DNA of 64,000 nucleotides from NCBI GenBank assembly GCA_014925825.1, contig JACGCK010000018.1:544353-608352 (forward strand), in the 5' to 3' direction. Shown here piece by piece: positions 1 to 11,723 of this stretch; within the stretch, counting starts at the first letter, position 1, and every line of letters starts with the position of its first letter. The position numbers and the translations under genes were made by a program. The stretch is from Pholiota molesta (lineage: Eukaryota; Basidiomycota; Agaricomycetes; Agaricales; Strophariaceae). Below the pieces are notes generated by a model. It saw only the letters and a program-made list of their open reading frames with translations, was not told the origin of the DNA and did no database searches.

Positions 1-559
1 AAGCTGCAGCCAAGCTGCAGCTGCGCCGCACACATGCCACCCTTCACGACGAGCACAATTTTTGATGTTCTTGATCCCTGTGGCTGTTCTCCGTCTCCCC
101 ATTAACAGAAGTAAGAACGGTTTGTTGAACGGTCTGCTCGGCTGCGACGTCACCGTCACGTCAATATATGTTTCCCACCTACATAGGCCGCTGGTCCCAT
201 TCAACTTTGCTCTACATAAGCAATTCGACAAATTTCAAGCATCGAAGTATGTATAATAAAGTCTACAATCTCGAAGCTGAATTTCTCGGTCTTTTCCGAC
301 AGCTATAATCAAGTGCGCCGAGACTCGAGGGATCACTTGGTTTCTGATAGTCGGATTCATTAAAAGCCACCGTATGCAACGACACCCCACGTTGTCCCGA
401 AATACCCCATCTATCGCTTGACACACGAAACAAATCTCACATTCCACACTGTACCCACCAGTCACCCGTGGAGCCCTCACGATGCCCCCTCTTCTTGCTT
501 CCTGAGAATACCATCCACATATCCTAGGTGAGCGCACCCGATCCAACGAGCCCATCCCA
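1..559. other. Left-edge non-coding stretch
   Basis: I see no convincing gene here. Frames are short on both strands and their translations have no recognisable motif or intron pattern. The first 30 bases hold a direct repeat of an aagctgcag word. The last part is presumably the promoter and 5' leader of the DUF6533 gene that starts at 560. Confidence 0.5.
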
Positions 560-2464
560 ATGGACGGCGGCGTCCCACCGCCAACGCTCTTCTCTACCTT
601 GTCTGCTACGAAGGTAAGGTTTACATTTTCTTGGGAAAAATTTGCGCATGTTAACGTTATAATTGCTGGGAAGTACGCAACAGGTTCGTTTGTGACGATC
701 CCTACTTCTTACTCTTCAATGAGAATAACGAACGCTGGCAATCATCAGTTGCTTCGGCCACGGTTTTGGTGTGGGATATTGCTCTGACTTTCGATCGGGA
801 GGTAGGTGTACCATATCAGCGCTATTATCTCTGCCTTCACAATACCAAATCCACTCTCCGTTTATCTTCTTAGGTATCAAGGGTGTGGCGGGTTAAGAAG
901 ACAGTTGGGACCACTCTCTTCTTCTTAGTGAGTCTTCAACTATCCTAGGAGCGAAGCAACAAGTGATCTAAAGCAAGTTCAGAATCGATATCTTCCGCCG
1001 TTGCTATTTGGCTTCGACCTATTCTGTACGGAAAGATACTCAAGCTGATTAGAATCGTAATGACTGACCGTGAACGGTGATATAGCTCAATTTGTATCAG
1101 CACCGTCCATAAATGTAAGTATACATTTAGCTTTTGAGTTAATCTCTTACTTACGCAGATTCACCAATACAGTTGTGTGTATTCATCCTTAGCTCTTCAG
1201 AACCCTTGTCCTGAACCTCTCAAAAGCTGCAAAAATTATGAATTATCGTCTACCATTCTAGATTTGGTCTCTATCGCCATCATCGAATGTAAATAAGCCC
1301 TTCCATCAGAACGTCGCTTTCAACGTCATAACCGTATCATTCAACAGGTGTACTAGTAATGCGCACTCAAGCATTGTATCCATATCGGAGAGTATTGCTC
1401 TTCCTTTCAACGCTCTGTATAGTAAGCCCTTTCTCTCGCCGCTTGATATCATAGGGTTGATCTCTTACATATTCTGCTCTCAAAAATAGGCATCCATGGT
1501 CGTGATGTTAACGTGTTTTCTGTTGGTTTTCAAAATGGAAACATGTAAGTATGGATCATGCAAAAAATTCCATTCATATTTTTGTCATTGACTGAAAAAT
1601 ATACCCCATTTAGTTCTTCCGGCGGACGAGATTGGCCTTAGAGGATGTCTCTCGGGATGCACTAGCCCTCTTTGTCGACCCCTTCTCATTGCATTTTGGG
1701 TTCCATTTCTTGCATTCGAAACCCGTGAGGAATCTCTGCCTCTCATGACCGATGTAGATTCTGACTTCACCAAAAATATCTTCAGTCGTCTTCGTTCTCA
1801 CAGCATGGAAATCTTACAATTCATGTATGGTGTCATTCGCCTATTCTGAACGGCTATTTACTGAGTTTGTACTATAGTTTTGGCGGCGAGAATGTCTGGT
1901 TCCACCACTATTCTCCGAATACTCGCGCGTGATGGTGAGGAGAGTCATTATCCAATGTGTATCGAAGTTCTAATAAAATTTAATAGGTATTCTATACTAC
2001 ATTGGTCAGTAAACAATTTCGTTATATTATACAGCAGCAAGCATTAACTTGAATTCTGCCGAACTTTACTAGTCATTATGTGTAAGTACTGGCCTCGTCA
2101 TCTTCTTTTATCCAACGTCCAACATTATTATTCCTCACGCAGCCGTTTCTATTTGCAACTTTCTCATCTGGATATTGGACCCATTCGCCTCGTATCTGGC
2201 CGTTGGCCTCATGAAAAGTCTGCAAGCGACAATTTGCTCAAGGTGAGCGGGAACCTTCCAAACTGTCTCTTGAGTTGAGATTGATCGCTATGGTTCAGGC
2301 TTTTACTCAACCTACGAGGCATCGTCGAAAGCCCCACACCCACGGCTTCTCAATTCGAATTCGCTTATCCTGGATCATTGATTCGTCTGCAGAACCTGGG
2401 ACAATCAACGGATGCGCTGACTGCAATGTCGACGACTGTGCGTGGAGAAGAATTCCATGCTTGA
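560..2464 (+). CDS. DUF6533-type multi-pass membrane protein
   Basis: This is a hypothetical integral membrane protein of the large Agaricomycete DUF6533 family, whose function is unknown. It is split into about fifteen short exons that splice with canonical GT-AG signals. Seen in the conceptual product: an N-terminal helix with ASATVLVWDIALTFDRE, followed by VSRVWRVKKTVGTTLFFL and NRYLPPLLFGFDLF (the DUF6533 signature of a helix, a charged loop, then a helix); a Cys-containing loop; VLVMRTQALYPYRRVLLFL; PLLIAFWVPFLAFETLVF with a following Trp-Lys; STTILRILARDGVLYYIG; and a last helix ending WILDPFASYLAVGLMKSL. This layout of about seven hydrophobic segments matches the family. The start is the ATG at 560 because it opens directly into the first exon; the stop at 2462-2464 follows a hydrophilic tail. 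Exact junctions of the second and tenth exons are uncertain. Confidence 0.8.
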
Positions 2465-4014
2465 TATTCACCCTGCCTCCTGGTGAGGCATTGCATCGAC
2501 GCAATCATATAAATTATCTGTAGTTTTAGCCCCCCATAGATGTGGGTATCTGTCAATGTATTTTCAATTCTTATCTCCAGAAGAATGGAACATCATGATA
2601 TTGATGAAACCATGAAAACGGAGAACGGCGCTTCAAAATTCGCATGACATCGCATTGTGCTCATGGAGCTCCCCGAACGTCGCATCAACATAGTCAGTCA
2701 TTATCGTGTGGCATTCAAACACTGCGAAGAGCGAGAATGCGGACGTCGGTTATCCTTATCGAATCAAGCACAGGCTTCAAACTGGGTTTTGATGGACATG
2801 GATATTCGAGCTTATCGTGGACGTCATTCCTACAATGCTACCATTGCATGGGTGGCTCGTACTACTCTAGCAAGCGCTATAGTCCAGCAAGATCTTGGTC
2901 TTCCTGGACAACCACGATATTCGTCCGACCGTGCGCACTTGAGCGATGCTGATCTATGCGCAAATGATTGTTGGAGATGAATGGAGCACGAAGGACGTGT
3001 TTTGAATGAGACCTGCCGCGTTTTGATTAGCGGATTGAACTATGAAGCTGGTCGTTGAACTCGAAGAGCGTGGCCGAGGTCATACGAAAAGAGCGAGATG
3101 TGGAAGCTCAAAGACATGTTATGCTGGCATCGCTATTAGCCTGTATATTGCTTCATATTTTCAAAAGTTTGACTGCACCTGGTAAACATAATTCTTCGGT
3201 GCATGGAGAACATCGACGAGGCCATGTTGCCAGCATAAGTGAAACGCGACGAGCAGACACAATCCTGATTACTTCAATGGCAAGAACAAGCATTGCGGCG
3301 CGCATGAAACAGATAGATGCATGCCAGCATCTCCGGTAGAATGACTATCAAAATCTCATCCATGGGCGAGGCCTATTTATGAAAGATGCTGCCTGGTCGA
3401 AGTCGTGGGGAAAGTCAAGGCAGCATGAGAAATTCAAGAAGCATAAAACGCTGAAGCGCTCGGTATGCTCGCCTCGCCCTCGTGGAATTAGCTAGGTGAG
3501 AAGCTTCGACACCGCGCTTTTTCTCGCACCTGCGGGACCGCCAGCTCCTGTTGGCTGCCTGCGGGCTCGGGGATGCTGCTGTCGTGGTAATAAGCCAGTC
3601 CTCTGGTCACCGAGCCGTTTCCAAAGGATCCGGCTATATCGTGCCCGCAAATAGCCTGTCTGTTGCCGGTTGCGTCGAGAATGGCAGAAATCTGCAGCTG
3701 TCGAGCTCGCCGCAGTAGTTCAAGCTGTTTTCTGGAGTAAAAAAAGCCAGTTTTTCTGGGAAAGATCGTGCTGTAGACAAGACGTCCATAAGGCGCCAGA
3801 GAAACCGATGGCTTTTGTCCCTATGTACGAAGGATAGCGGAGAAAAGATGGAATTTCGGGGCGTGGGTGACATGCAAGATCAAAGGACACGTCAGTGCGA
3901 CCAAATATGTGTTGGCCCGTTGTTTGCTTACAACACCGAAGATCATAAATAGTACGCAATGTACTCAAAACACCTTTTCTTCCATAGCTTTCTGGCCAAT
4001 ACCACTATACCACC
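2465..4014. other. Gene-free interval, no recognisable product
   Basis: This stretch of about 1.5 kb separates two plus-strand genes. It has one open frame of 107 codons (2657-2980) and several shorter ones, none with a family motif, and frames break every few hundred bases in a way that does not look like fungal introns. It may hold a decayed gene, but I cannot name one. The last 200 bases should contain the promoter of the PDI-like gene. Confidence 0.4.
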
Positions 4015-5371
4015 ATGATGCTGCCCGCTCAACTCCTGGCGCTCACTCTTACCCTGGCACCTTCGCTGGTGGCTGCGGGCATGTTCCCGAAGGATTCTCT
4101 TGTCAAGATGCTGGATCACAAAACGTTCAAACAGGCGATGAAGGCCAATGTGAGTATTTCTGCTACGAGCGCTTCTGTGTAGGGGCTAATGGTGATGCTT
4201 AGGAAACGAGTATGGTTGCTTTTGTCGCACCTTGGTGTGGGGTGAGTTGTGTTGCTCGATCTATATACTTTACAGCTGAGCACCGAGCGTCTATTATAGC
4301 ACTGTCAAAAAATGGTCCCAGAATACAGCAAAGCTGCTCTCGGCATGCATCCTCTCATCCCAGCTTACGCCGTCAATTGCCATGCAGAGAAGAACAAGCG
4401 TTTTTGCTCTGAGCAAGGAGTCCAAGGATTCCCCACTGTCAAGGTGTGTTGGCATGAAGTCTTCGACGTATAGGCCTTTGAGTGACCGCCCCTACAGTTG
4501 TTCCCTCGTGGAAACGCTCTTCCACCCATTTTGTATGATGCCGAACGAACTTCAAGTAATTTCTTCTACTTTGCCACACGGCGCATACCCAAGGCTGTCA
4601 CGAAACTCTACACCGTGGAAGAAGTTCCAGGATTTGTTTCTGGGGTAAGCCAGCTCGTCTTCATCTTCGATTCTTGCCTTTTAATGAATGATATAGAACA
4701 AGGACAAGCATCGCGCGCTTCTGCTGACCAAGGACAAGAAAATGCCCCTACTGTGGCAGGTTCTCGGCAACAAATACATGGGAACGGATCTTGTGCTTGG
4801 GTCACATCGTGATAGGAAGGGGAAATCGTCTATCGCCATGGGTTACGAGGCTGGAGGACCCAAGGAGCCCAAGGTGTTGATCTACCCTGCAGGTTCAGAG
4901 ACGCCTATGATATACCAAGGTATGTCCCATGTTTTGCTTGAATTTTATCTCTCTTTAATTTAATCAAACCCTCATATAGGCCTGCACAAACTCGAGTCTC
5001 TTACCAAGTTCTTCGATTCCATCCTCGACGGCACCGCAGACCTCAGCGCGGCCTTCGAGAAAGCGAAAGCCGAAGAATTCGTCGAGGATCCTGAAGAGGC
5101 TGAGATCCTGAAGAAGCAAGACGCCCAACGAATCGCGCTCATGCATGGAGGATTTACCAACCTCATCGACTTTGAGAAGGCTATGCTGGAAGGTGGCGCG
5201 AATTACCATGATACGGCGGGCTACGGAGGTATGATGGGTGGGATTCCTGAACACCTCAAGAAAGACGCTGGAGGCGCGTCGATGGACAGTACTGTGGTAC
5301 CTGCTCATGCTACTACTCCACCACCTACTCAAGCTCCTGAGGCTACAGAGAGACCGAAGGACGAGCTATGA
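4015..5371 (+). CDS. ER protein disulfide isomerase, MPD1/P5-like, KDEL-ended
   Basis: This thiol-disulfide oxidoreductase of the endoplasmic reticulum should form and rearrange disulfides in secretory proteins. Six exons are visible. The product opens with a signal peptide (MMLPAQLLALTLTLAPSLVA), then a thioredoxin domain whose active site APWCGHCQKM is interrupted by an intron after the Gly codon (near 4241). The cis-Pro motif GVQGFPTVK follows, then LFPRGNALPPILYDAERTS, a helical second half, and a C-terminus rich in Pro and Thr that ends in KDEL, the ER retrieval signal. A single redox-active domain plus a helical tail is the layout of yeast MPD1 and PDIA6-type proteins rather than of classical four-domain PDI. 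The first of two adjacent ATG codons was taken as start because the signal peptide follows at once. No lesion was found. Confidence 0.9.
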
Positions 5372-6197
5372 TCGTGGAGATTTGGCATATTTGTAGGATA
5401 CGTACGTTGGGTTTGGGATATATTATTCTCAGGATAGCTTTTCGGTGAAATCAAATTCAAATTGAACTAATTACATATTTTAAGTTCATAGAAGAGGAAA
5501 TGGCCAGCGAGTATCTGGTAAGTTTTTCTAGTATGTGTTGTAGAATTTGATGTAATCTGCCAGCGCGACAAGCTCTTGAATGTGACATCTATCTACATAC
5601 ATGCCTTTGTCGTATTGTGTGCATTGCGGGAAACCGTTGGGAATGGAATTCTGGAATTATGTTGGGAAGACACGTCCATGAGATGGATCATCCAGGTATG
5701 GCGTTAGTAAGTATATGACAAGTTCCTTTGCGTCAAACCGCGCATGCACCTCCAGCCCCGCTCTGTCTTCGCCTTCAAACCTCGGATGTGCTGGATGCCT
5801 AATGGCCTATCCTATTTTCGGGCTGCGTTCAAGGTTTGCGGCTATGAGTACTTGAGTAACGACTCAACGAGGCTAAAAGGTAAAATTTGGTTATCATAAA
5901 AGTTAAAAACAGACATCCCTGGATTCCCTCCCTGTCACGATAACCCTTTGTCACGACACGTGAATTTATGTCGAGAACATGACTTGTTGTGTGACCGCCT
6001 GTTGAGTGACGCCAAGTGTTTAATAATAATGCAACCATTCGCCTTGAAATCCATCTCAAACCTCTTCCATATCCTTATCTGTTTCTACTGAGCGAAATAC
6101 GGATGCAAATCCCGACCTTTTTACTGCCTTAACACGGATTTTTGGGTATAGGACTTCAGCAACACTCTTCAAATCAAGAACCGATTTACTATAACCC
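5372..6197. other. Intergenic region
   Basis: This is the spacer between the PDI-like gene and the chromatin-reader gene. It is AT-rich near 5400-5560, consistent with a 3' untranslated region. I see no ORF with motif support on either strand and no RNA gene. Confidence 0.5.
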
Positions 6198-9100
6198 ATG
6201 GCGCGAGGAGGGACTGCCAATTCGCCTCCAACAGGCAGTTCCTTGCCCAAGGTCGAATATGAGATCATAAACGACGATAAACTGAAGCTTCCAGGGGGTG
6301 TGCATGATCTACAGGCAAGATCATTCGGATGTGAGTTCTGTGTTAAGTTTCTGTTTGGGTGTGATAGACAAAGTGCTGAATGACGGCTTGTAGACAACGA
6401 TTTTACCGACTTTCGAAGGCCAGATCACTATATTCGCCATATAGGTACCTCGTCTGACGTATCTTGCGCTTGCATGGATACTAATAAAGGGGCTATCCTC
6501 TCAGAGCCGCTGGAAAGTGACTTGGCTAAAACGGTGGAATATGATATGGACGAGCAAGGTCAGCTTTCCTGCTTTAAAGATAGTAATCTTTGTGCTTATA
6601 CTATGGCTGTGTAGACCAGGAATGGCTCGATGCTGTCAACGTCGAGCGAAGCAAGGCGCAGCTGGACAAAGTGAGCTGCGAAAGCTTCGAAATCATCATG
6701 GACCGTTTGGAGAAGGAGTGGTTTGACTTGGTATGTGACGATGTTCCTGTGTAGTGCATCCAATCCATACTTATTCTCTATTCTGAGATATAGACAAAGA
6801 ATATTCCGAAACCAGATTTTGCGATGCCCTCTGAAGATTCTACTTGCGCCATTTGCGATGATTCGGAGGGGGAGAATAGTAATGCGATTGTGTTTTGCGA
6901 TGGGTGTAATCTTGCGGTGCATCAAGGTGCGTAATCGTATCCTTTTCCTTTACCTCGTTGAATCTAATTTCTGCATATCAGATTGCTACGGTGTCCCATA
7001 TATCCCCGAAGGCCAATGGCTATGTCGCAAGTGTACAGTCTCGCCTGAAGTCCCTGTGGTATGTCCATCGTCTGTCATTGTGAATTGTAAAAGTTGACAT
7101 GGTTTTGCAAGAATTGCGACCTCTGCCCGAATGAAGGTGGTGCTTTCAAGCAAACGGTGAACGGTGAATGGGTGCATTTACTCTGCGCGATATGGATACC
7201 CGAGACTCGCGTCGCGAACGATGTATTCATGGAACCTATAACTGGAGTTGAGCGAATATCGAAACAGCGTTGGAAGCTGGTCAGTAAAATTTCTGTTTCG
7301 TGCATGATTCACAGTACTCATCGCAATTCAAACAGAGATGCAGTGTATGTCACCAGAGATATGGCGCGTGTATACAATGCACGAAACCCTCGTGCTTTGT
7401 GGCATTCCACGCTACCTGCGCTCGGAAGGAAAAGTTTTTGATGCCCATGAAGAGCGCACAAGGAGCAGAGCCTGCATCTCTAACATGTTATTGTGATCGT
7501 CATCTACCGGTATGTTTCCTGTCTATGCTCCTTCCATCGTCCAAATTTCGAACATATCGTAGCAAGAGCAACAAGATGCCCGCGTGGCTGCACTCGCCCT
7601 CGATGAGAACCGCGATCGAAACACGTCCCATACCCAACTCGTTTCCAAATCCGCGCGTGCCTATGCGAAGACATACAAGCCTGGTCCGCCCCTTGTCCCT
7701 GCCATTATTGTTCGTCGAATATCGGAATACATCAATCGGATACGAATCAGGAAGAAACAGGAGTTCATCCAGCAGATGTGCAGATATTGGAGCTTGAAGC
7801 GCGAGGTGAGACGAGGCGCCCCGTTGTTGAAGAGACTGCACTTGGAACCGTGGACTGCGAATGCTGGTATGAAGCAGTTAACTGAGGAGGAACAGTTGAT
7901 GCGCCTCGATGTGAGTCTTTTCCATTTTTGGTCAATGACATCGATCTTGATTATGGGCTTGTCTAGCAACTTCAACGATTGCGGCATGATCTTTTCAAGA
8001 TTCATACACTCACAAATCTCTGCCGGAAACGGGAAATTCGAAAGCTCAGACAAGGAGAGGTTATCTATGAAGTTTTGTCTCAAGGTCTCTTTCCGCATCA
8101 CGCTGCCCTACGACATGCCTTTGAACGTATCATGTCGTACGTGTATTTTGTGACTGCTGGTCTTGAAAAAAGAAATTGATTCTAAACTTTGAATGAAGGT
8201 TTGACCGTCATGATCATTTCAAGAATCCAGTTTCAAAGCACGATGTACCAGATTACTTCGATGTGATCAAACACCCAATGTGCTGGAGCTATATTGATAC
8301 GAAGCTAGATCAACACAAGTACTGGGATCTGCAGTCCTTCCGAGTGAGTTTGCCAAAGTTCTCTACTCCGGCCGTTGCTCATTACTCAATTAATGATAGG
8401 ATGACATAGAACTTGTGATTAACAATGCGCTTTTATACAACAAGGCAGGGACAGTGTTCCATAAAACTGCTTTGCGCATCCAGAAAGAAGCGAAAACCAT
8501 TTTATCTGACCTGGAATATATCAAATACCCCCATGCCACTCCCGTCATGGCAAACGGCGCAGAAGAGGACAAGGATAATCTCAAACCGATTGGCGACCTC
8601 GAACCCCCGTTGGATGTTCTGAAGCTCTTGGTATCATCTGACGCCATCAAATCCGACCTCAATATGGAGCTCGACGTTGACCCTGTCACCTCATTAATCA
8701 ACTACGAGTTCGCTAAAGTGAAGCCGCCCCCGCTTCCAAGTCCATTGGTGCCGCCTCCACCTCCGCGAACGAGGAAACCCAAAGTGCAGAAACCGAAGCG
8801 CGATTATAAGGCAGAGTTGGAGCGTGCTAGGCTTAATAGGGAGGCTAGAGCTGCTGCGTCACATGACAGCGCGACGCAAAATGAGGATAAGCACCCTGGC
8901 CAGGAGACCGACGAGGGCCAGGAGAGTAAATGGGAGAGCGACGAGCGTGACGAAGAGGAGGAAGCGAGACGGAGGGACCGCGAGATCCAAGCACAGCTCG
9001 ACGCTTCGGCAGGATTTAGGGCTCCCCGAACGAGGGGTGCTCAAGCCGCTGAAGCCGCCTTCGAGGCTGAGGCGGGCGGTCCGAGCACTGTCTACGAAGC

Positions 9101-10829
9101 AGCTTTGCCTCCTCCGCCTTCCCAGCCGACACCAGAGCCAGAGCCAGAGATCAGCAAACCCGTGCAACCTCTGAAGAAGCGGGCTTCCGGGTCGTTTGGG
9201 CAAACTACCCTTCCTCGAGTTGTTCATGACGTGGGCAACCGGGATTCGTTTAGTATGTTCAACGCCGGATGGATATTACCTCCTGATCAGAAACGCGGCG
9301 GGCGTCCTGCAACGGATCGGCACTTACCTCCTCCGAAGAAACGGCAGAAGACAGGCAAGTTTTATCCTCTTTGTTGTTGGAACATGTACTGAGAATGTTA
9401 TAATGTACAGATCATCCATCATCCAGACTGTCAATTGTCAGCACTGCACCATCCGACAACTATACTCTACGAAGAACTCCTCCATGGTCTTCCGATCCAC
9501 AAGAAGCCACACATGATCTGAATGAAGCAGCGCCCAGTGCTATGGATGTAGATGCTGAAGGCGATCGGTCCTTCGACTCGCGGCCCGGCGGTCCTCCCGA
9601 CAGTGTGGTCTCTCATACTCAATCCACTGTAGACGATGATCACATTCACGTCGAAGAACCGCTGAACGTGGTTACGCAACCAAACGGTGTGGTCATTATC
9701 GAGAAGCTGGATACACCTGCGATCCGTCGCGAGAAGAACATGCGGAGGAAGGCAGAGAAACAGAGGCAGGCTGCCCGTGCGGCCGAAGAGAGCTCAGCCC
9801 CTGTATCAGCAGCGAGTAGCAATGTCCCGATCATCAAGCAAAGCCCGCCACCGCCGCCCACTATTCCACCTGCGCCTTCTCCGCGCCCGCCACCGTCTAC
9901 CCAAGCGGAGAATAAAGAGCAGCCAGGAGACTTCGACTTCAACTTCGAAGAGGAGTCAGAGTTGAGCGAACTCAGCTCGTCGTCATTCAGTGCACCGTCC
10001 CCTTCCGCTATCGATGCCGACGAACCGCATGTACCGCCTCCGGAACAGGACAATGAACCACCTGTTGTTCAGAAGGAAAAGAGGAAAGTTGGTCGCCCCA
10101 GGAAAACTCAAAAGAGCGAGGCATTCCCAGAAGGCACAATTGGTATGTTGATTATATGACGTAGGCAACTCTTATATTAATCATATTTTTATTTTTATTT
10201 TCAGTCTGGGCCAAGTCAGGTAGAGATCTTGTTCGTTATGTGCCGAAAATATCACACTGACCCGTATACAAATTTACAGACTCTTTTCCCTGGTGGCCAG
10301 CCGTGGTTCATTCCGAATCAAGCCCATCAGTTCCTAAAAACATATTGGCAGCTGCAAGAGAGAAACGACAGAAACTCAAAATGAAGTTATATATTGTTCA
10401 GTACTACGATAAACAAAATTCATGGTGTGTTGCTCGTCATTGAAGTCTAGCTAGATCTAACCATATAACATTATTTCAGGCAAAGTGTTGTAAAAGAGCG
10501 ATTACAAGAGCTGGGCGAAGATAAAAGTATCCATACCTCTGAAAATTCCGTCTAATTATGTTTGCTGATCCAAAGGCGATTTTTTAGAGCTCGACGAAGA
10601 GCTGCTCAATTCTAATCAGAAGCAGAAATGGAAAACATCAGCATCCAAACAACAATGTCGTGAAGCATACCAGTTGGTCAAGTTCATCTATCGTACTCGC
10701 AAGATGGCGCTGACCACGTTGTATATCATCAGGCTTGCGCTTTCTGAAATGGACATGGAAAATAGCAGCACCCATCCCACCGAATACAGTCTGGGTGGCG
10801 ATGATGCCGACGGGGAATCCGAGACCTGA
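6198..10829 (+). CDS. BRPF/Nto1-like chromatin reader (PHD, bromodomain, PWWP)
   Basis: This is a scaffold subunit of a MYST-type histone acetyltransferase complex, comparable to animal BRPF1 or yeast Nto1 (NuA3), and acts in the nucleus. About fifteen exons encode roughly 1,250 residues. In order: an EPL1-like N-terminus ([17 protein letters not shown]); a C4HC3 PHD finger ([20 protein letters not shown], then CNLAVHQDCYG); a Zn knuckle and extended PHD ([13 protein letters not shown], then [27 protein letters not shown] and [10 protein letters not shown]); a helical region; a bromodomain with the acetyl-lysine Asn in [14 protein letters not shown]; a long acidic and Pro-rich region; and a PWWP domain ([19 protein letters not shown]), which in this family binds methylated H3K36. 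One intron (9355-9410) uses a GC donor, because only that keeps the frame. The final intron near 10670-10732 is optional: both forms stay open. The ATG at 6198 directly precedes the EPL1-like block. Confidence 0.9.
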
Positions 10830-11723
10830 GCGTTGGAGGCTCAAATTTGCAGCCCTCTCAGTATTTATTTTAGAAACTTAGTGTGTGCGGGTTGTCATCT
10901 TTCGTGTACATTTCTTTGCTTCTGATTTTCATATCTATCCTCCGCATTGACCCTCTGATTCTCTTTGCTTTTTTTCCTTTTTTTGAGAGGACAATGCTTC
11001 GTCTATCAACCGTTTTGCGTGCAATACCCATATCTATCAGTACCTACATAATGCCTTTTGCTATGGACCAAGTATATAGCTGTTGTATATTCTTCATTAA
11101 TCAAATACTTTTCGTTGAGCAAGACTCTGAGCTGGTCAATTCTCTTTAGACCTTCATCGTCACATAACGCTAAGACTCAGCAGTTCACTTTTGTATAGGC
11201 TACTTTGTTCAAATAGGAGCGTTCAATCGCCACGGTGCCATATATATGACAGTGGCTAACACGGTCTAAATCTGTTATCACAAAGACCTCTTCTTCGAGT
11301 CATCGACTATTGATTTGTGAGGTTGAGTAAAGAGAGCATTCATTTTTTCTCATCATAGCTGATGTACTTGTCACGGTACTGCTGTAGCCTTTGGATCCAA
11401 ATTCGAGATGTAAAGTAACTGTCAGCGAGATTTGTGTGCTATTATTAGCCAGTGTCACTGTAGCAGGTTACCCACAAGTTACTAGTATAGAGAATTGTTG
11501 TGTAAGGTTTACTTACACGAAGATGGAGATCAGGATTTGTTATAATCGAAAAGAAGGCAGAGAGTCAGATAGTGATGGTGGCCTGATAATCCCTCATTCG
11601 AGCGGGCCTTGAGTCCGACGCCCGTCAAATAGGCGCCTGGCCGGCTTGGCCACCGATTCGAACGTAAATGACGGCGAACCCCAACCGTGAGCAACCTACA
11701 GTCTTCTTTCAACCCGAACCACC
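10830..11723. other. Intergenic region and leader of paralog A
   Basis: No gene is supported in this interval. The first part is T-rich and fits the 3' flank of the chromatin-reader gene. The last 95 bases share a leader with the other array members and are listed separately. Confidence 0.5.
11629..11723 (+). promoter_or_regulatory. Conserved leader block of paralog A
   Basis: An ATAGGCGCC word followed by a GGCCGGC-like run lies 95 bases before the ATG, then a CAGTCTTC word and an ACCACC context at the start codon. The same arrangement lies before paralogs B, C, D and E, so it is inherited promoter or 5' leader sequence. Whether the GC block is a transcription-factor site is inference. Confidence 0.5.

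Noticed and set aside
2657..2980. 107-codon ORF between the DUF6533 and PDI genes
   Set aside because: No motif, no ordered splice sites around it and an overlapping ORF in another frame; coding status unsupported.
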